This document shows positions 1 through 7,605 of a stretch of 64,000 bases of DNA, piece after piece; the stretch's first letter is position 1; every line of letters begins with the position of its first letter. The position numbers and the translations under genes were made by a program. Source of the DNA: Labilibacter sediminis. GTDB lineage: Bacteria; Bacteroidota; Bacteroidia; Bacteroidales; Marinilabiliaceae. The notes beneath the pieces are model-generated. The model saw only the letters and a program-made list of their open reading frames with translations, ran no database searches and had not been told where the DNA came from. The stretch is from the NCBI RefSeq assembly GCF_005877885.1, contig NZ_VCHY01000009.1, positions 124,001 to 188,000 of the forward strand, read 5' to 3'.

Positions 1-239
1 GTTAACGCTGTAAATTTGTAACCTTTTCGTTTAAGAAGTAAACCGGCAGGTAAGCCCATAAATAAATAAGCCAAAAAGTTGGCAAAGTTACCTAACTGAG
101 ACATCCAGTTAAGAATTCCGTCTTGCTGCTTAGCAATCACTCCCATCGGATTTGACAGCCCTGTAACAAACGAGATCATTGCAAATAATGCAAACATCAT
201 TGCAATAGGCAATACATTACTTTTTTTACTTGAGTTCAT
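1..239 (-). CDS. Sugar MFS transporter (FucP/GluP-like), 3' part cut by window edge
   Basis: Only the first 79 codons are present; the gene continues beyond base 1. The peptide starts MNSSKKSNVLPIAMM, has an N-terminal hydrophobic helix and carries SFVTGLSNPMGVI, a first-helix signature resembling FucP-family (fucose/glucose/galactose:H+ symporter) permeases. A second hydrophobic segment (LGNFANFLAYLFMGLPAGLL) follows. It lies downstream of galK and galM on the same strand, so import of galactose or a related hexose is the likely role (inference). Start is the ATG at 239. The specific substrate cannot be told from this fragment. Confidence 0.75.
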   Translation of the reverse strand, partial: MNSSKKSNVLPIAMMFALFAMISFVTGLSNPMGVIAKQQDGILNWMSQLGNFANFLAYLFMGLPAGLLLKRKGYKFTAL

Positions 240-435
240 TTTTAGTTTTTAAGTAGTTTTATATAAAATTTCAAATGATTGCTGAACTTAAACAGTTTCT
301 TTTTCATTTGAGCGCCTCAAAAAAGACAAAAATATTAACATATACAAAAAAAGAATGAAATTTCATTTTGATTCTAAATAAAGACACACCACAAATCGAC
401 TTTATAAAAAGAAACTCTTCTTTTTTTTACTTTTA

Positions 436-603
436 ACCCGCAATATGCATTAGCTAATCTATTACACATTGAAACCACTTTAAAACAAATCGTTTTACTC
501 ACTTGCTTCAACTCACCGTAGCGGTGCTATGCCTCGTTTCAGTAAGTGTTTGTTTTGTTGCATTTTCAATGTTCATAACGAAGACCTAATGCATAATCCG
601 GGT
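436..603 (+). repeat. Family A MITE-like palindrome, copy A1
   Basis: This 168-bp element begins ACCCGC and ends CCGGGT, and its two halves are imperfectly complementary. It is flanked by the 3-bp direct repeat TTA (433-435 and 604-606). The centre contains a tagcggtgcta hairpin. It occupies the gap between galM and the MFS gene. No ORF is seen in it. Confidence 0.9.
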
Positions 604-630
604 TTATTTTATCAACCAACTGTAATTAAA

Positions 631-661
631 TAAAATAAGTCACCTTAAAATCAAGATGACT
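631..661 (-). terminator. Probable terminator of galM
   Basis: On the minus strand the sequence forms a 9-bp stem (AGTCATCTT / AAGGTGACT, one G-T wobble) with a 6-nt loop, followed by a T-rich tract. It begins about 28 bp after the galM stop codon. The T-tract is interrupted, so termination may be leaky. Confidence 0.5.
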
Positions 662-688
662 CATTTTATATTACAGTAATTGTATATC

Positions 689-1711
689 CTATAAAAATTT
701 ATAAACACAAGTATGTTTATACTCTTTTCCCGGTTCTAAAACAGCATTCGGAAAATTTTCCTTGTTCGGAGAATCAGGGAAAATTTGTGTTTCTAAAGCA
801 ACTCCGGCCCATTTTTCAATTGGTGCACCAAGCTTACCTGTTTCAGAACCATCAAAATGACTTCCTGTATAAATCTGAACTCCCGGCTGATCAGTATACA
901 CTTCCATTTCGCGACCGCTTTCAGGATCTACTAATCTAGCAGCAATTCGTAAAGCACCATCAAAACCTGCAATAACAAAGTTATGGTCGATACCGTCTAC
1001 TAACTTAACTTGCGGATCGTTACTATTACAAGCCTCACCAATTAATTTTGGATCAACAAAATCCATCGCTGTTCCTTTTACGGGAGCAATCTCACCTGTT
1101 ACAGTTCCAATTTCACCGTCGATAGGTGTATATTTAGAAGCATTTAATTCCAATTCATGCCCTTCAATAGTTCCAGTACCAGCACCTTTTAAATTAAAAT
1201 ACGCATGACTTGTAAGGTTAATTACGGTTGCTTTTGTTGTATTGGCTGTATAATCAATTACAAATTCATTATCTTCGGTTAGGCCGTAAATTACATCAAC
1301 TGTTAATTTACCCGGATAGCCCTGATCGCCATCTTCACTTACCAAAGATAACTTGTACGCCTGCTCATATCTTTTATCCTGAACAGACTCAACCTCCCAA
1401 ACACGGTTATTAAAACCATCAACACCTCCGTGTAAATGATTAGGACCATTATTACACTCTAATTGATAAGTAGTTCCTTCCAGCTCAAACTGACCTTTAA
1501 CAATACGGTTGGCATAGCGACCACAAAGTGCGCCAAAATATCCATCTCCTGCTAAAGCATCCTCTACTGTTTGGTAACCAATTACCACATCAGCAATTTC
1601 TCCTTTAGCATCAGGCACCTTAATTCCGGTAATCTGGCCGCCACGACCTATAAAAGTAACTTCAACTTTGTTACTATTTTTTAACGTAAAAACATCTGAA
1701 GCTTTTGTCAT
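689..1711 (-). CDS. galM: Aldose 1-epimerase (mutarotase)
   Basis: A 340-residue galactose mutarotase that interconverts alpha and beta anomers of hexoses, feeding alpha-galactose to galactokinase. Family signatures are visible: NRIVKGQFELEG near residue 68, NNGPNHLHGG near 88-97, SHAYFNL (catalytic His) near 168, and ETQIFPDSPNKENFP (catalytic Glu) near 308. Length is normal for the family. No signal peptide is seen, so it is probably cytoplasmic. It follows galK on the same strand, and the gap holds a terminator and a family A repeat, so co-transcription with galK is not certain. Confidence 0.95.
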   Translation of the reverse strand: MTKASDVFTLKNSNKVEVTFIGRGGQITGIKVPDAKGEIADVVIGYQTVEDALAGDGYFGALCGRYANRIVKGQFELEGTTYQLECNNGPNHLHGGVDGFNNRVWEVESVQDKRYEQAYKLSLVSEDGDQGYPGKLTVDVIYGLTEDNEFVIDYTANTTKATVINLTSHAYFNLKGAGTGTIEGHELELNASKYTPIDGEIGTVTGEIAPVKGTAMDFVDPKLIGEACNSNDPQVKLVDGIDHNFVIAGFDGALRIAARLVDPESGREMEVYTDQPGVQIYTGSHFDGSETGKLGAPIEKWAGVALETQIFPDSPNKENFPNAVLEPGKEYKHTCVYKFL

Positions 1712-1806
1712 ATCTATATAATATTAAATTTTACACCTAATCGCAAAGATAGGTGCATGATACTTTATTAGGCTACTTTTTGAGATTTTTTTTACTCCTA
1801 TTTTAA

Positions 1807-1974
1807 ACCCGGAATATGCATTAGCTAATCTATTGCACATTGAAACTACTTTAAAACAAATCGTTTTACTCACTTGCTTCAACTCACCATAGCGGTGCTA
1901 TGCCTCGTTTCAGTAAGTGTTTGTTTTATTGCATTTTCAATGTTCATAACGAAAATCTAATGCATAATCCAGGT
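1807..1974 (+). repeat. Family A MITE-like palindrome, copy A2
   Basis: A 168-bp copy with TAA direct repeats at 1804-1806 and 1975-1977. It is almost identical to A3. It contains the perfect short palindrome catagc-ggt-gctatg. It lies between the galK terminator and the galM start. Confidence 0.92.
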
Positions 1975-2003
1975 TAAACATTGAACTACCAATAAGTAGG
2001 CGT

Positions 2004-2040
2004 AAAAAAAAAGCCAAGCAATTATTAAACTGCTTGGCTG
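2004..2040 (-). terminator. Terminator of galK
   Basis: On the minus strand a perfect 9-bp stem (AGCCAAGCA / TGCTTGGCT, 2012-2039) is followed by a run of nine T (complement of the A-run at 2004-2012). It starts about 14 bp after the galK stop codon and is a textbook intrinsic terminator. Confidence 0.88.
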
Positions 2041-2053
2041 AATTGTATTTTTA

Positions 2054-3331
2054 TTAAAGCTCTACTTTTACAGAACCTTTAGAACGTATAAATAACTTAT
2101 GACAGTTACCTTCTCCGAATACAGACTCTAAAGTAGAAATATAAGTATCTAATAAATCGTTAGGAACAAAAGCCTGAATGGTTCCGGCAAATCCACCACC
2201 GTGAACACGCCAAGCACCTTTTCCTTTAAGTACTAGATCACTTAAAGCTAATCCAAGCGCTACATTTTGCTCTTTCGTTTGTCCTCCAACAAAAATGTTT
2301 TGGTTATACATGTATGAGCTAAATCCTGACTCAACCACCAACTCAAGAAATTTGTCGAACTTTCCGTTCTCAAGACAATCTACCTGCTCCACTACACGAG
2401 CATTATCAGCCTGGAAGTGAATAGAACGTAACAATGCACGGTCTCCTACTTTTTCGCGAACCTCAGGAATACCCTTAACCACATCTTCCATTGAAAGAGG
2501 ACGAAGAACTTCCTGTCCAAGCTCCTTAGCCACAGATTTCATTTCGCCTGGTAACGCATTGTACTCTTCATCTAAACCTCCGTGGCTTCCACCTGTATTG
2601 GTAATTACCAATGAGTAACCAGTTGTTGCAAAGTCAAAATCTAAAGCTTTTACAATCGGATTAGCGGGATCTTCAAAGTCAATGGTAATAAATCCACCTA
2701 CAGCACAAGCTGTTTGATCCATAAGACCACAGAACTTCTTACAAGCATGCTCTGCTTTCTGACCAATCTTAGCGTTATCAACAGGATCTAATTTACCATC
2801 ATTAAATAAGTTACTAAAGATAGCTCCAATTAAAACTTCGAAAGAAGCTGAAGAACTTAAACCTGACCCTTCAGGTACACAACCATGAATAACAGCATCA
2901 AAACCGCCAATCTCAAGACCTAACTCTTTAATACCATTTGCGATAGATTTCACAAGGTTACCAGGAGTTACTTTGAACTCTGTCACCTCTAAATCACTTA
3001 AATCTACTTCAAAAGGATCAAATCCCACAGATGTAATACGAACTGTGTTTGTACCGTTTGGTGCCGCAACAGCAATATTATCAAGGTTAACCGCTCCTGC
3101 TAAAACTCTACCTAACTGGTGATCGGTATGGTTACCTCCAACTTCAGTACGTCCCGGAGAACTTAACAATGTAACATCGTCAGTACCATAGATGGATTTA
3201 AATTCGTTCATATATTTGATATAACGATCTGCCTGCTCTTTAAGAACAACTGCGTCATTTCCATACAAACTTTTAAAAGCAGCATTATCACCACCATTAA
3301 TCTTTTCAATTAAAGAACTTATCTGTGTCAT
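2054..3331 (-). CDS. galK: Galactokinase
   Basis: A 425-residue GHMP-family kinase that phosphorylates galactose to galactose-1-phosphate (Leloir pathway). The signature SPGRTEVGGNHTDHQLG lies near residues 58-74. This GGNHTDH form differs from the GEHTDY of the classical enzyme and resembles a longer galactokinase subgroup seen in anaerobes. The GHMP ATP-binding motif PEGSGLSSSASFE is near 153-165, and the C-terminal motif RVHGGGFAGTIQAF is near 378. The protein is longer than the roughly 380-residue E. coli enzyme, largely through an N-terminal extension of about 40 residues. Start is the ATG at 3331. It is the first gene of the galK-galM-permease group. Confidence 0.93.
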   Translation of the reverse strand: MTQISSLIEKINGGDNAAFKSLYGNDAVVLKEQADRYIKYMNEFKSIYGTDDVTLLSSPGRTEVGGNHTDHQLGRVLAGAVNLDNIAVAAPNGTNTVRITSVGFDPFEVDLSDLEVTEFKVTPGNLVKSIANGIKELGLEIGGFDAVIHGCVPEGSGLSSSASFEVLIGAIFSNLFNDGKLDPVDNAKIGQKAEHACKKFCGLMDQTACAVGGFITIDFEDPANPIVKALDFDFATTGYSLVITNTGGSHGGLDEEYNALPGEMKSVAKELGQEVLRPLSMEDVVKGIPEVREKVGDRALLRSIHFQADNARVVEQVDCLENGKFDKFLELVVESGFSSYMYNQNIFVGGQTKEQNVALGLALSDLVLKGKGAWRVHGGGFAGTIQAFVPNDLLDTYISTLESVFGEGNCHKLFIRSKGSVKVEL

Positions 3332-4188
3332 AATATTATAAATATTTTATAAAAAATTAATCTCCCTAGCATTTCTGATTCAAGGTTAGAAAGCCAAGAA
3401 TCAATGAAGCAATTACCTAATACTTAATAACTCCATTGCAATAATAAGAAAAAAAAATCAAAAAAATACCTACCAGTCCCCACTAGTTTAGTTTTTAACA
3501 CAAAGAAACTCATAACTATCTCATTATCTGTAACTTTAAAATTACCACCTTAAAATACACCCTTGTTTTTTATTAAAACACGACCCTTTTATATTATATA
3601 CAAGACAAAAATGTAGCTTAAATCCACATCCAACGATGTTGTATTTAAGTAATAATAATCTAACTATTAAAATAATAAGCTGATTCCCTATATAGTAATT
3701 GAAGCTATCTTAAAACATGAATAACTCCGAAAAAAGCTGATTATATATAAAAAAAACATGTACCAATTGTAAGAGCACATACAACACTTTTTACCCATTC
3801 TTAATATCACTAAAAAAGAATAGGTAAAATATTGGATTGCTTAAACCCGGAATATGCATTAGCTAATCTATTGCACATTGAAACTACTTTAAAACAAATC
3901 GTTTTACTCACTAGCTTCAACTCACCATAGCGGTGCTATACCTCGTTTCAGTAAGTGTTTGTTTTATTGCATTTTAAATGTTCAAAACGAAAATCTAATG
4001 CATAATCCGGGTTAAAAATATGTACAAGACGAAATAGTCGCTATTTTTATGTAACTATTTTTCGTATCACGTAGTAAAAACATACAACATAAAAAATATA
4101 AATAACCTAGTTAATTAAACCTATTAAATAGATTTATATCTAAATGGTATTAATTACCAACAAGATCTGTTTAAATGGTTTATTTTTC
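3332..4188. other. Long AT-rich intergenic region upstream of galK
   Basis: This region separates divergent galK and the wecA-like gene. It holds family A copy A3 (3845-4012). The rest is AT-rich with no ORF. No clear TAnnTTTG promoter for galK was seen on the minus strand, so regulatory sites for the galactose genes may lie here but cannot be pointed to. Confidence 0.5.
3845..4012 (+). repeat. Family A MITE-like palindrome, copy A3
   Basis: A 168-bp copy flanked by TAA direct repeats (3842-3844 and 4013-4015). It has ACCCGG / CCGGGT ends and the central catagcggtgctat hairpin. Confidence 0.92.
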
Positions 4189-4196
4189 TATTTTTG
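4189..4196 (+). promoter_or_regulatory. Bacteroidota -7 promoter element of wecA-like gene
   Basis: TATTTTTG matches the Bacteroidota -7 consensus TAnnTTTG. It overlaps an in-frame TTG at 4194, so transcription must begin downstream of that TTG and the first usable start is the ATG at 4215. The upstream -33 element is weak. Confidence 0.6.
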
Positions 4197-4214
4197 CAGC
4201 TCACAACACATAAC

Positions 4215-5324
4215 ATGGACGATTATTTAATAAAGCTTTTAATACCTTTTGCAGGAGTAATGTCATTTTCGTTAGTATTCTTATCTATACCAACGATACT
4301 AAGAGTTGCTGAATCTAAGAACCTGTACGATGAACCTAACAAAAGAACGGTTCATAAAATTAAAATCCCTACCCTTGGTGGCTTGGCTATTTTCTTAAGC
4401 TTTCTGTTTACCTATTCTCTTTTTTCGGACTGGTTTAGCTTTACCAAAATTCCATTCTTAATTCCGGCGTTGCTTATAATATTCTCCATTGGTATTAAGG
4501 ATGATATAATGATAACAGCTCCCATGGTTAAACTGTTTGGTCAAATATTAGCCGCTTTTGTTATTATAGGATGGGGTGATTTAAGAATTACTTCTTTTCA
4601 TGGTTTTTTCGGGCTGGAACCTAACTATCTGACCAGTGTTACTCTAACTCTATTTTTATTTGTTTTTATTTTAAACGGGCTCAACCTTATTGATGGTATT
4701 GACGGTCTTGCATCCCTTACCGGAATCATATCAATAACTTCATTTTCCATTTGGTTTTACATTAACGGAAACTATCATATGCCTGTATTTTCTGCAGCTT
4801 TAATAGGTGCTTTACTGGCCTTTTCATATTTCAATGTATTTTCTAAGCAGCAAAAAATATTTATGGGTGACACAGGCTCACTCCTACTTGGTTTTTTATT
4901 AGCGGTTGTCGCCATTAAGTTTTCTGAATTCAACAAACCGGGATTGACTTCTGACCTAAAATATTCGATGAATTCGGCTCCTGCTGTGGCATTAGGAGTA
5001 TTAATTGTTCCAATTGTAGATACTTTAAGGGTGTTTATTTTTAGAATATCCAGAGGTAAATCACCTTTTACTGCAGATAAGAATCATATACATCACCGAA
5101 TGTTAACTCTGGGATTTAGCCATTTACAAACCTCATTAATAATTGGCGGAATAAATATTGTCTTTGTTATTTTAGCCTTTTCATTAAGAAATATTGGGGT
5201 ATTAAAGCTTTCTCTGCTTTTACTGACCTTAGGTTTATTTATGTCGTATGTTCCTGCATGTTTTATTTACCGTAAAAAGAAAAGCTTGCTTAAACTAAAA
5301 CGAAAAGCAAACTATCCTCATTAA
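4215..5324 (+). CDS. WecA/TagO-like undecaprenyl-phosphate sugar-1-phosphate transferase (MraY family)
   Basis: A polytopic membrane enzyme of glycosyltransferase family 4, which moves HexNAc-1-phosphate from a UDP-sugar to a polyprenyl phosphate and starts a surface glycan. Visible motifs are GIKDDIMI (the DD metal/lipid-P motif, about residue 95), NGLNLIDGIDGLA (about 158), GDTGSLLLGF (about 220) and the cytoplasmic HIHHRML (about 293), the histidine motif typical of WecA-type rather than MraY enzymes. About ten or eleven hydrophobic segments are present. The ATG at 4215 is chosen because the earlier TTG at 4194 lies inside the promoter. The gene's stop overlaps the next start (TAATG), implying co-translation. 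Which glycan it initiates is unknown. Confidence 0.88.
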   Translation: MDDYLIKLLIPFAGVMSFSLVFLSIPTILRVAESKNLYDEPNKRTVHKIKIPTLGGLAIFLSFLFTYSLFSDWFSFTKIPFLIPALLIIFSIGIKDDIMITAPMVKLFGQILAAFVIIGWGDLRITSFHGFFGLEPNYLTSVTLTLFLFVFILNGLNLIDGIDGLASLTGIISITSFSIWFYINGNYHMPVFSAALIGALLAFSYFNVFSKQQKIFMGDTGSLLLGFLLAVVAIKFSEFNKPGLTSDLKYSMNSAPAVALGVLIVPIVDTLRVFIFRISRGKSPFTADKNHIHHRMLTLGFSHLQTSLIIGGINIVFVILAFSLRNIGVLKLSLLLLTLGLFMSYVPACFIYRKKKSLLKLKRKANYPH

Positions 5325-6226
5325 TGTTACAAAGCTCAATACTTGGAGAACTCGCTGCTTTGGCCACTGCAATATGCTGGACCTTAACAGCTCTTGCTTT
5401 TGAGTCTGCGGGTAAAAAAGTAGGATCACTTCCTGTTAATATTATTCGTTTGTGTTTTGCTTTTGTTATTCTCGGCCTCTTCTCATTTATTAGAAAAGGC
5501 ATGGCTTTCCCTATAGATGCATCTGTTGATGCCTGGATATGGTTGCCCATTAGTGGAATAATCGGTTTTGTTATTGGAGATTTGCTTTTATTTCAGGCTT
5601 TTGTTGTTATAGGTGCCAGAATTTCCATGCTTATTATGGCCCTCACGCCGCCTATTGCTGCTTTTTTTGGCTGGTTAATTCTTGGAGAACAAATGTCACC
5701 GGTAAATCTTATTGGCATGACAGTAACCATATTTGGTATTGCCATGGTTATTCTTGCCAAAGAATCAAAAAACAATCAAGTTAAAATACAGTATTCAATC
5801 AAAGGTGTTTTACTGGCATTTGGAGGCGCTGTTGGCCAGGGACTAGGTTTGGTCTTTTCTAAGTTAGGAATGAAGGACTATGATCCATTTTTATCTACCC
5901 AAATTAGAATATTAGCTGGTATTATTGGTTTTGCAATACTTTTTACAATACTTGGTAAATGGAAAAATGTGATTAACGCCTTTTCTCATAAAAAAGCCAT
6001 GACAGGAATTACTATTGGTTCAGTGTTTGGTCCGTTTTTAGGCGTATCTCTATCACTGTTAGCTATACAATATACTACCACCGGAATTGCAAGTACCATA
6101 ATGGCTATCGTTCCCGTATTAATTATTATACCTGCCGTATTTATATTTAAAGAAAAAATAAAAGCAAAGGAAATAATTGGAGCACTCATTGCTTTTATAG
6201 GTGTGGTTATGTTTTTTATATTTTAA
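5324..6226 (+). CDS. DMT-superfamily (EamA) transporter
   Basis: A 300-residue inner-membrane protein with ten hydrophobic helices arranged as two EamA repeats (roughly residues 5-145 and 160-300), the usual size and fold of the drug/metabolite transporter superfamily. The conserved end-of-repeat pattern (GWLILGEQMSPVNLIGM; IPAVFIFKEKIKAKEIIGA) appears in both halves. The start overlaps the stop of the wecA-like gene by one base. The substrate cannot be predicted from sequence. Confidence 0.88.
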   Translation: MLQSSILGELAALATAICWTLTALAFESAGKKVGSLPVNIIRLCFAFVILGLFSFIRKGMAFPIDASVDAWIWLPISGIIGFVIGDLLLFQAFVVIGARISMLIMALTPPIAAFFGWLILGEQMSPVNLIGMTVTIFGIAMVILAKESKNNQVKIQYSIKGVLLAFGGAVGQGLGLVFSKLGMKDYDPFLSTQIRILAGIIGFAILFTILGKWKNVINAFSHKKAMTGITIGSVFGPFLGVSLSLLAIQYTTTGIASTIMAIVPVLIIIPAVFIFKEKIKAKEIIGALIAFIGVVMFFIF

Positions 6227-6265
6227 AATCTAAGGATCTTCTAAACCCACATCCTCCACTCAAAA

Positions 6266-7111
6266 CTACTTAAATTTATAGCTTGCACTTAAACCAAGTG
6301 TACTTCCTGCATATGGCATAATACTCAAACCACTGTCTGCTTTTTTTCTTTTGTGCAAATGAGGCACTAAAATACCCACTGCAGCACCCACTACTGTTCC
6401 AGTAATAACATCAGTAGGAAAATGTTTCATTGCCCTGATTCTATAATATCCAACCAATGCCGGGGGAACCAAAGCTGCACCGTACAGCCAATATTTTTCA
6501 CTCCCACTCTCCGGGTGATAATCAAAATATACTTTTGCCGTAAAAAAAGAAGCACAAGCAGCTGTTGAAACATGACCACTAAAAAAAGAATTACGGGTTT
6601 CTTTGGCTAGTCTTTCATAATTAGGAACATCCTTGTGGTAAACAAATGGACGAGTTCTTTTAAATACACTGGCATTTAATATATATATACCACTATTTAT
6701 CCCTTGTGTTTCAGCATAAAGAATAATCAGGTCAAACCAATCTTTTCTAATTTTCTTATCCAGGCCCAATAACACCGGCAGGCCCACAGAAATATTCATA
6801 AATACATCTGAGGTATTATGTGCCTTTAAACGGTTCGAAGGATCTTGTTTGGCCGCAAAGCGATCCACAAACCAAATATCGTTAGCATCCAATGCCATTA
6901 CCTGGTCATACGTGAGTCCCGGCTTACTCGTTAAATAATCAAAACCGTAAAAATTAGCCACATGTAATCCAATTGATACAGGAATTTCAATCAACCTGTT
7001 GACAGCATATACAGAAGTACTATCGGCTTTTCTTATTTGAGCATAACTCAAAGCTGAGCTATACATCCAAAAGGCAACTATAATGAGTTTATGATATATT
7101 TTAAAATTCAT
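6266..7111 (-). CDS. PAP2-family phosphatase, exported
   Basis: A membrane-linked phosphatidic-acid-phosphatase type 2 enzyme. The three PAP2 motifs are present: KRTRPF (K...RP), SFFSGHVSTAA (SGH) and RIRAMKHFPTDVITG (R...H...D). Members of the family dephosphorylate lipid phosphates such as undecaprenyl pyrophosphate, phosphatidic acid or lipid A. An N-terminal signal sequence (MNFKIYHKLIIVAFWMYSS) suggests a start at 7111; the reading frame is open to an upstream ATG at 7144 that would add 11 residues before it. It converges on the EamA gene. Substrate is not determinable. Confidence 0.85.
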   Translation of the reverse strand: MNFKIYHKLIIVAFWMYSSALSYAQIRKADSTSVYAVNRLIEIPVSIGLHVANFYGFDYLTSKPGLTYDQVMALDANDIWFVDRFAAKQDPSNRLKAHNTSDVFMNISVGLPVLLGLDKKIRKDWFDLIILYAETQGINSGIYILNASVFKRTRPFVYHKDVPNYERLAKETRNSFFSGHVSTAACASFFTAKVYFDYHPESGSEKYWLYGAALVPPALVGYYRIRAMKHFPTDVITGTVVGAAVGILVPHLHKRKKADSGLSIMPYAGSTLGLSASYKFK

Positions 7112-7144
7112 ATATTCTGTTATTAACTTATTCAGAACGCTCAA

Positions 7145-7605
7145 TTATGGCTTCTATTACTTTACTAACGGTATATTTTTAACAAAGTTTCTATACCTCC
7201 AAATAACAGCTAACAAAAATTTTAAATTTTGATGAAATTAAGCGCTCTTTTCCCCTCAAAAAATTACCCTGTTCCATTAAAATGAAATTTTTAACGAGCA
7301 TAAATAAATTAAAAATCTGTTAATGGATGTTAATTATAGAAAGACAGTTTTCATTATCTGTTTTAAAACACAAAAATTGAAGAATTTTTTCTTCAATTTG
7401 AACAAAAACAAGATAAATATCAGGAAATTTTCGCTAATCGGGACAGTAAATACAATGGGATGGTAATATTAAAGAAATATTTCTTTATATCAAAAAAACA
7501 TGTTGTATAATACTTATAAACCTTGGAAAATAGCTATTTAATTAGATGCTGTTTATATATTTTTGTATCGAAATAATTCATTAAAAACCGTAGCAAACCA
7601 CAAAC
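7145..7605. other. Intergenic region upstream of the biotin carboxylase subunit gene
   Basis: No ORF is seen. It contains an AT-rich hairpin at 7375-7398 (AATTGAAGAA / TTCTTCAATT with a TTTT loop), of unknown role, and the promoter element at 7558-7565. Nothing else was recognised. Confidence 0.4.
7558..7565 (+). promoter_or_regulatory. Bacteroidota -7 promoter element
   Basis: TATTTTTG fits TAnnTTTG and lies 40 bp before the ATG at 7606. The -33 region is weak. Confidence 0.55.
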
